NCBI GenBank assembly: GCA_014607495.2 | Contig: CP053154.1 | Coordinates: 3,906,001 to 3,970,000, forward strand | Origin: Carposina sasakii | Taxonomy: Eukaryota > Arthropoda > Insecta > Lepidoptera > Carposinidae | Length of the DNA stretch: 64,000 nt | Reading direction: 5' to 3' | Shown: one piece after another, positions 39,301 through 48,300 of the stretch | How positions within the stretch are numbered: position 1 is the stretch's first letter | Layout: every line of letters starts with the position of its first letter | Made by a program: the position numbers and the translations under genes | Notes under the pieces: generated by a model | Told to the model about the DNA's origin: nothing | What the model saw: the letters and a program-made list of their open reading frames with translations, nothing else | Databases searched by the model: none

Positions 39301-42300
39301 TATCATTCACCTTCCTTTGATGATGCCTCATGATCATGCTCCCAAAGGAGAAGAGTCGCTCCACAGGGGCAGTATCTTCAAAATACTAAGATACTAGAAT
39401 AAAGTATCTAAATTAGATTCAAATTAAAAAGTAATTCAATCAAATACAAGATGTAAATACGTATTTTGTCTATTGAGGGATCGTCCGCCACCGGGCCCTT
39501 CCTATACGTATTTTGTATCTTATATCTATATTTCAGATACTTTTATCTAAGATAAATCACATCTCTGCCAAGTTCAATGGTCAGTCCTGAAATTTATTTG
39601 TAACATCATAAAATATCATTTCTTCTTATAACTTTGAATAGTACATTGTAGTCTCAGGTCTGACTTGGCTAATTTCTAGCATCAATCTAAATTTTCAGAC
39701 TAATAAATAATAGGTAAACGATAGGTAACAGGTTTAGAACTTGCGAAGGCTATTATAAGTATAATTCGTATATAAAAAACTAGCTAGTTCTGCTACCTGG
39801 AACTTGGTGTGATCTACCGCAATAAAAGGTAGACTTGATCCTTTCTAAGGCTCTAGACTATTTGTACACCAAATTTTATTCAAATCGCTTCAATAGTTTT
39901 TGTTGTGAAAGACTGACAAACATATACACCTTCGGCGAACTATTCTATCGGCGAACAGTATTTCGACAGACCGTTGCAAGCTCGCTGTGGCCATTTTCAG
40001 ACTATGTTAGAGGACACGGGAGGCGCTTCTGCCTACCTCGCGGAAACCTTATAGACATGAGTTATATTTATCGATTTGCGTAACAAGGCTTCAATGTACA
40101 TACTTCCATTAATTCGTACCAGACGTAAGAACCCGGTTTTTCTAGATACTTTGAAGTATTTTTAACTACGTAGGAAATTAATCTTTATCGTGACTGTGAT
40201 AAGGAACATTATGGAGATTGGGCAGCTAAACACATTAAACACTTAATTCTTTCATGTACCTATGTTGTAGAAAATTTTAATTAAGGTATGTAATCAATAA
40301 TCATAATCATATCATATTGCTATATAAATAAGATTTAAAATCATACACCACAACTCACGTATAGCCATGCTTCATATTTCGAATTTGCGGTACAAAGTTG
40401 TCACTTTATAAGGTTTTTATAGAAAAATGAACCTAGTAATCTTAAACATAAAGAAAATAATCGCACTACAAAATAACTACCTAAATAGTTTCCTAGAATT
40501 CTACGGGCTGCCCCGAGCACTGGCGCCAATGGCTACTAAAGTATTGTATAGAAAAATAGTTCTTATTTCAATAAGCCTGCGTGTTATAATCGCGTTAGCC
40601 AATCTTATTTACTTTGAAATTATTTTCTTTCACATAGCCCGATTATACCTATACACTTTAGATATATAAATGTAAGGCTTAATTTTGGATTCAAACTATT
40701 ACTATGATAGGTGCAACGTTTTTGAGGTTGCACTGTATCGCTAACCTAATACTTTCAAAATCTTCTACATATTTCGGTTCGTTCTTGGTTTACGTACTTC
40801 CAAGTAAAAACCAACTCGCGTAAATATGTACCATCCTTACCCTTAATCGTCTCTTACGATACCCATATGGGCAGACATGAGATACGTCCATACGCATTTA
40901 GTTAAAAAGTTGTTTCATATTGCAAACAGACACTACAGTTTTATTTGTCTGTGTAGATCATACATTGTTATTATTAAAAAATACAAACATCCTCCAAAGT
41001 TGATAAATGATAAAGACGTTATACTAACCGTTTACATTCTTATTTCAATAAGCCTGCGTGTTATAATCGCGTTAGCCAATCTTATTTACTTTGAAATTAT
41101 TTTCTTTCACATAGCCCGATTATACCTATACACTTTAGATATATAAATGTAAGGCTTAATTTTGGATTCAAACTATTACTATGATAGGTGCAACGTTTTT
41201 GAGGTTGCACTGTATCGCTAACCTAATACTTTCAAAATCTTCTACATATTTCGGTTCGTTCTTGGTTTACGTACTTCCAAGTAAAAACCAACTCGCGTAA
41301 ATATGTACCATCCTTACCCTTAATCGTCTCTTACGATACCCATATGGGCAGACATGAGATACGTCCATACGCATTTAGTTAAAAAGTTGTTTCATATTGC
41401 AAACAGACACTACAGTTTTATTTGTCTGTGTAGATCATACATTGTTGTTATTAAAAAATACAAACATCCTCCAAAGTTGATAAATGATAAAGACGTTATG
41501 CTAACCGTTTACATTTTTAAATTCATATACCTACATTAATACTGATCGCATCAACTATGAAATAAGTTACAGCTAATAATCCATTACAAACACTATTAAA
41601 CCCTTTTCAGAAACAATACGCAATCAAAAGAACCTTAGAAAGTTCTAGTTCCGAATTGCGTACAATCAATACATTACCGCCTCTGTGCTCTTTGTGATAT
41701 TGTTCTGGTTGGTTAGAGTGTTTGCTCTAACCGACTTGAATATCTAAATAGCGAAATGATTCTGCCCTTTGTAAGGCAGACGAGGTTAAAGTAATAAGAA
41801 CCATCATCAAATAAATAGGTCTTCACGACATTAGAATCATCTCCCATAAGAAAATAACTGAGGAAACTAATAGCATCACCACCACTTACAAAAATAGACA
41901 ACAAAGGTATACATAATTATGTATTATCACTCTTGCTATCCTCAGGATAACTATTGTTTAGACAATTCAATGACAGTGCACAAACCGGGATGTTAGATGA
42001 ATTGCTATTAAATTAGCGCAGGCTTTCATAGCTCATCATGTATTATTTCGATGTATACGCTATATTAATGTGAAGTTTCATTAAAAAGGGTTGTAAGTGG
42101 CTTCGACTAATACCTTGGGACCCTAAGTCAACCTCACTTGCCCATGGTATACTCTGCTATTTAACGAACGAGGCTCTGACGCTAAATAGCTTATAATACC
42201 TATTTTGCACGAAAACATTTCCTTGGATTCGTTAGCGGTCAAAGTTATCTAGGTATTTTTAAAAAGTAAACTATATCATATAAAAACTAGGAATTTATTT

Positions 42301-45300
42301 TAAAGAAAAAGTAATAAGTAAGTACTTAAAGATAACATATATTTAAAACATAACCTACTTAAAATTAATGTTAGAACTATAAAAAACGGGCTCCGATTCA
42401 TTAAAAAGTTCATGCGTGACGTGCATAAACGATTGCAGCTTACGCCACTGCGGAGAGTCTTTGTTCAGCTGCACCTTCAGCGCGATCAACGCTTTTTTCC
42501 AGCGGTCCGTCGGACGAAGGGAGGCTGCATCAGCGGTATCGTACACCTTGATTTCCACGTAATGTGTTCCTGTGACCGACGATGTACGTCGCACCTTCCC
42601 GTTTGCGACGAGGCTGACCAGCGAGCACGTCAACTCCTCCTTCGAGGATGTAGTCGTCAATGACGTCCCCGCCTCCAACCCGAAGATGTCGTCGTTCCCT
42701 CTAGACGGCGCTGTCTTCTTTTTTGAGTCACTATAAGAAAAACAGAATAGTTTACTAACATGTACGTTACAAATATAAACATTATAACTTAAAAATAAAC
42801 AGGGACATCTGTGTTTTGAAACTCTATACATACATACATATACATAAAAATCACGCCTCATTCCCTGAGGGGTAGGCAGAGATCACAGATCTCCATTTGC
42901 TACGAACCTGACACACCTCTTTCGCTTCATCAGCTTTCATGATATTCTTCATGCACGCTCGTCGGTTAAGGGTACTCTTGACCTGACCTTTCTCTAGAAT
43001 TTCTTTAGAAACCCTATAATATGTAAGTATTTACGCACTAGGTAAGTATAATGAATAACCGTACCGGGTAATCGAACCCGAGGGTTTATCGTGACTTATG
43101 AAACATGAATTAAAATATCTTTGGAATAAACAAAGTTATTTATCACTATGGTAGGCTTGTCTTAGGAATTGAACCGAGACACCGCGTTTAGATAACAAAA
43201 TGTTATTTACCTTGAACTCGGTTCCGTTGAATTCTTGCGCTTGCTTGAAGTCTTTTTCTTAGGCTGAACAGCTGCTACCACCTCATGTTCACGCTCGGAG
43301 TCAGACATTTTTAGGTTCTTGCTAGACTCAGCAGATAAGTAGGTATGTACCACTTTTTCGACGAGTGAACTCGAGGATTCAAAATTAATCCGAAGAATGA
43401 TGAAAAATTTAAAAAGTGTTCCAATTTATTGTAATATTGGTGTTTAAGGTAGAAAAGTCATATGTCATTACAAATAATACAAATCATAATTCATTTTTCA
43501 ATTCATATCAATCGAAACCTTTGCATTACCAATATTGCTGACGCGAGCGCACGTGTTTTAGAGATCCGTAAGTAAATATTAATCGAACCTAAGTGAATTA
43601 AATGGTTTGAAACCTAAATTTTATACAATACTTTACAGCCTCTGTGGTCTAGTAGTAAGAGTTTAACTTTCTACCCGGAGGTTATGGGTTCAATTCCCAC
43701 GGAGTGCTTTTTGTGAAATTGTCTCGAATGCAAAGAGCAAACAACTTGAATATCTAAATAGCAAAATGATTCTACCCTTTGCAAAGCAGACGAGGTTAGT
43801 CATCATCATCATCACAAAGATAAATAGATCTTCACGATATTAGAATCATCTCCCATAAGAAAATGTTATACTTATTTAATATCCATTATGTTTATCAAGT
43901 TATGAGCTCTAGATAACAGAGGAGACTAATAGCATCGCCACCACTAACAAAAATAGATAACAAAGGTATACATAACTATGTATTATCACTCTCGCTATCC
44001 TTAGGATAACTATTGTTTAGATAATGCAATGACAGTGCACAAACAACTAAATGAGAAAGAGCGCCAGCCAAAAAGTAACAATAATCGGGATGTTAGATGA
44101 ATTGCTATTAACTTAGCGCAGGCGTTCATAGTTCATCATGTATTATTCCGATGTATACGCTATATTAATGTAAAGTTTCATTAAAAAGGGTTGTAAGTGG
44201 CTTCGACTCATACTTTGGGACCCTAAGTCAACCTCACTTGCTATTTAACGAACGAGGCTCTGACGCTAAATAGCTTATAATACCTATTTTGCACGAAAAT
44301 ATTTCCTTGGATTCGTTACTGGTCGCTAGATTGTCATATTGGTGCTCGAAAAGCGGTGGTAGGCTCACCACTTACCACGTAGGGATAGGGTAACTGATGA
44401 AAAGTGGGTGTGTAATTTGCATACCTCTGCCCAACCTCCTTAGGAATAATGGGTATGATCTTTATGTACCTATCTACCTATGTATTCACTAAAATCCATT
44501 CAGTAGGTTTTATATGAAATAGTAACAAACATCTATCCATACTTACAAACTTTCGCGTTTATAATAATTATAGTGAACACCCGTGACTCTGTCCGCGTGC
44601 GCTCATTCGTTTTATTATGTTTCTGTATGTGTAGGTATGTGTAGGACCTGTCACTATATTTTCCTGAAAACTGCATTGAAAGAGACTAGCGCGCACAAAC
44701 ATACATACATACATACAGATATGAAGACATACGGACATGCGGTCATACAGATATACAGACAAAATGGAAAAACATTGTTTTAGGTTCTCTTACGTGAATA
44801 AGGACCACCCATTATAATGTTTTTAATATATTTTCCATGTACATAAATCGATCCGTTACAATTTCATTATATGTATCTTAGGTAGATTTGTAGGATGATG
44901 CTCTTGTTTCATACTATAATACGATAAAGTAGTAACCATCAACAAGCAAAGCCATACGATTTAGTTTACTTGCTTAGATATCGTTTTACGATTTCACAAT
45001 ATCCTGCCCGCGTCATAACAACTCACAAAGGCGAGAGTTTCATATTACATTCTGCAAGCTGTTTTAGTTTTATGTACAGTCGAAGATAAAACTAAAACAG
45101 CTTGTAGAATTGCGAAGATAATACAAAGATGATGGTAGGTACTTTCTAAGTATGAATACTGGGTTCTAATACGGATAGTCGTTGGGATGACTTTTTCACC
45201 GACTTCATTTAATACGATATGATAATATGATATGTATGTAAGTAGATAATTTTAAATATATTTTTACGTATACGCGTTAGAAATACAGTTGTAAGTCACA

Positions 45301-48300
45301 AGATTGAACATAAAGTCATATCTGAAAAATAACGGTGTAACAGAATTATTAATTAAACCTACCCCGCTTCCTACGGCATTAGAAGACATTTATTCGTGTA
45401 CGTGACTGTACTTGCTTCAGCTCTGGGGCCAATTCTCGAAAAGTTTTGAGTTAGCATGAAGCCAAAACGGAACCGTTGTAGACACTCAAAACAAAGTTAG
45501 ACATACATTTCAGCACAAGACAGATATTTGTTTAATTCTATCATACTCGTGACCGATGCCTGCCAAAATATACCTTACTACTCAAGCGGTAAGCATATAT
45601 TGCTTGCACCGCATTTCGTTAACGTTCGTTAGTTGTTGCGTTTCGACTTAAAAATTTATAAGAATTGACTCTCCCTGATATGTTACATAAAACTGCAACG
45701 TAGTAGAATATTAGTATTTAGTGATGTGCAATCATAATGTGCTGATTCGCAATAACTCGAGTTAAAATTCGAATAGGTGCTAAACTCGATTTGGAGGTTG
45801 GACTTAGGTATATGACGTAGGTAGGCACTTAAGACCATAACAATGAATTAAAATGATATAGCTAGTGATGAAAGAAAATCATTTTCAAAAATATTTTTAT
45901 ACTCTGATGGTATGTAGATAGATAAATAGGTACTCTATGTTTACACTAAACTGATGTTTAAAGTGATTCTAAGCTAATCTATCTTTGCTCATTAGTTATA
46001 TAATATGTTTCGTTGACATCCTAAAAACCATTCAGAACCTGAGTTCCCGAGTATCCAACTCGATGCGGGACGTTACTCGTCTGTCCCATCACTATTTTTT
46101 TCATTCATTATTCATTCGATGTATTATTTTTTACCACTGACGTGTTAGAAGTCTAGTATACAAGTTGTTGATAAATTTCTGATGGATTTAGTGTTTATGC
46201 GTAAATTTGTGGAATAACCTGAGACAATCTGTCCAGAATTTTATCCCTACTTTCAGTAAGTAATAGTTATTTTATGTTAAAAGCATGTTCAGAACTCAAT
46301 TATAAATGTAACACTATGCGGTACCTATATTTTGTAGAAAGATAAAAGTTAACCTGATAAGAAATTTAATAATTTCAAAATTGTGGTGTTCTTTCATTAT
46401 TAAAATATAATTTCTGTTTTCTGTGGAATGACATGAATTTTAATTGTTGAAATTCTGATATCTTCGAGCCAATCTCGTCACAGAATTGTTATTTTCTGTG
46501 GAACGACACGAGACAATCTGGTGTCTTCGAGCCAATCTGGTCGCAGAAATGTGGTAATAATTTATATTTAAAAATAATTAAATGTTTTTGTGGAACGACA
46601 CAAGTCAATCTGGTGTCTTCGAGCCAATCTGGTCGCAGAAATATAGTAAGCATTGAAATTTTAAAATAATTTATGTTTTCTGTGGAACGATACAAGTAAT
46701 CTGGTATCTTCGAGCCAATCTGGTCGCAGAAATGTGGTAATCATTAAAATAATAAAATATATATGTTTTCTGTGGAACGACATGAGGTAATCTGATGTCT
46801 TCGAGCCAATCTGGTCGCAGAAATGTGGTAATAATTTATATTTAAAAATAATTAATGTTTTTGTGGAACGACACAAGTCAATCTGGTGTCTTCGAGCCAA
46901 TCTGGTCGCAAAAATATAGTAAGCATTGAAATTTTAAAATAATTTATGTTTTCTGTGGAACGATACAAGTAATCTGGTGTCTTCGAGCCAATCTGGTCGC
47001 AGAAATGTGGTAATCATTAAAATAATAAAAATATATTTGTTTTCTGTGGAACGACACGAGTCAATCTGATCAGAATATCTAAGTTTGAAATTCTGGTGTC
47101 TTCGATCCTATCTGGTCACAGAAATATGGTAATAATAAAAATATATTTGTTTTCTGTGGAACGACACGAGTCAATCTGATCAGAATATCTAAGTTTGAAA
47201 TTCTGGTGTCTTCGAGCCTATCTGGTCGCAGATTATTATTTAAAGATGAGATTATATTTTTCTGTAGAATGACGAGTCGATCTGATCTAAATTTTGATAG
47301 TTGAAATAAATGTCTTCGAGTCAATCTGATCACAGATCTTTTTTTATTTAACTGTGAAAGGCGTGAGCAATTTGGAATACAAATTTCTAGTTCTTTCTAC
47401 ACAGCTGATATCGTAATAGATGTTATGTTGTAATTTAATAGCTGTTCTGAATTTTAACATAAAATAACTATTACTGTTTTAAAATTACAGAAATGTAAAC
47501 ATGGGTGATGTGATACAATGGTGGCACGCTTCGACGAGGGAGCTATGTAAGTCAATCAAAATTAATTGCTGTTATTGGGCACACCCAAAATTGGGGATGG
47601 TGTGCCCAATAACTTACTACTGAAACCACATTACGTCGATCTCATAAATAATAATGAAATAAGGGCTGGTGAATGATAATCTATCTATAGCTGTTTCCAG
47701 GGTCGAGAGGTATAAAACAATGTCATTTGCAATGGTGACTATTCTGCGTTGGAGCTTTAGGACTTTTACTTACACTGTATGAGGCGATTTTGAGACGCTT
47801 CCCATTGACTTCCCGAGCCAACTCCCGTAGTACATTTTGGTGATGGGATAGCTGTTGTTCTGTAACAATAAGAAACAATTTCTATATACCCTGTCCGTCT
47901 CATGATCTCATCCGATATCGCGGCTGGATAGAGGTAACAAACACAGAAAATCCTAGGGGGAATAAAGTTGTAGGTACTTAGGTAACCTACTTCCAAAATA
48001 ATTATGTAATCGTCTATACCTATCTAGGTATACATGCTTATCATAAAAATGTAACGGATCGCTGTCTGTAGGTACATGGAAGATATATGAGAAAAAATAT
48101 TATAGGAGACCTTTATCTACGCAATAGTAGGTACCCAGAAGAATGATTTTTGGAATTTTTGTCTGTTTGTCGGTTTGTCTGTGCGTTTGTGCAAACTAAT
48201 CTCAGAAACGGCTGAACCGATTTCGATGCAGTTTTCAGGAATAACACTTAACATATAGGCTACTTTTTATCCCGGGAAAATGTTGTTATCCCGGATAATT

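Larger units (their letters stand above)
33269..47620. mobile_element. 14.35-kb foldback-like giant transposable unit in the receptor's second intron
   Basis: Both outer ends start GTAGTAAGTTATTGGGCACA, read inward. They are flanked by the identical octamer TGAAACCA (33261-33268 and 47621-47628), an 8-bp target duplication. The ends stay nearly identical for about 560 bp (33269-33830 against 47060-47620), then both enter 110-bp tandem repeats. The interior holds a 414-bp satellite array, nested transposon debris, a 477-bp tandem duplication and a spliced gene (42355-43308). The only transposase remnant found belongs to a separate nested hAT. Removing the unit leaves an intron of about 620 bp. 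Long inverted ends built of tandem repeats recall Foldback and Galileo elements. Eight-base duplications occur in hAT, P and Zisupton-type transposons, but the GTAGTAAG terminus matches none I know. Confidence 0.85.

Noticed and set aside
38950..39567. hAT remnant as the transposase source of the giant element
   Set aside because: It has its own termini and its own near-perfect 8-bp flanks, so it is a later nested insertion with a dead fragment.
40427..41539. Hydrophobic open frames of 61-89 codons
   Set aside because: They arise from the 477-bp tandem duplication. There is no splice or start context, and the codon pattern is AT-driven.
43636..43710. A possible functional tRNA gene
   Set aside because: A- and B-box-like motifs are present, but the body continues into a repeated unit with a rearranged copy at 41690. 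It is SINE-like.
33269..47620. Maverick/Polinton identity for the giant element
   Set aside because: Length and long inverted ends fit loosely, but the duplication is 8 bp rather than 6 bp, and no DNA polymerase, integrase or capsid-type frame is visible.
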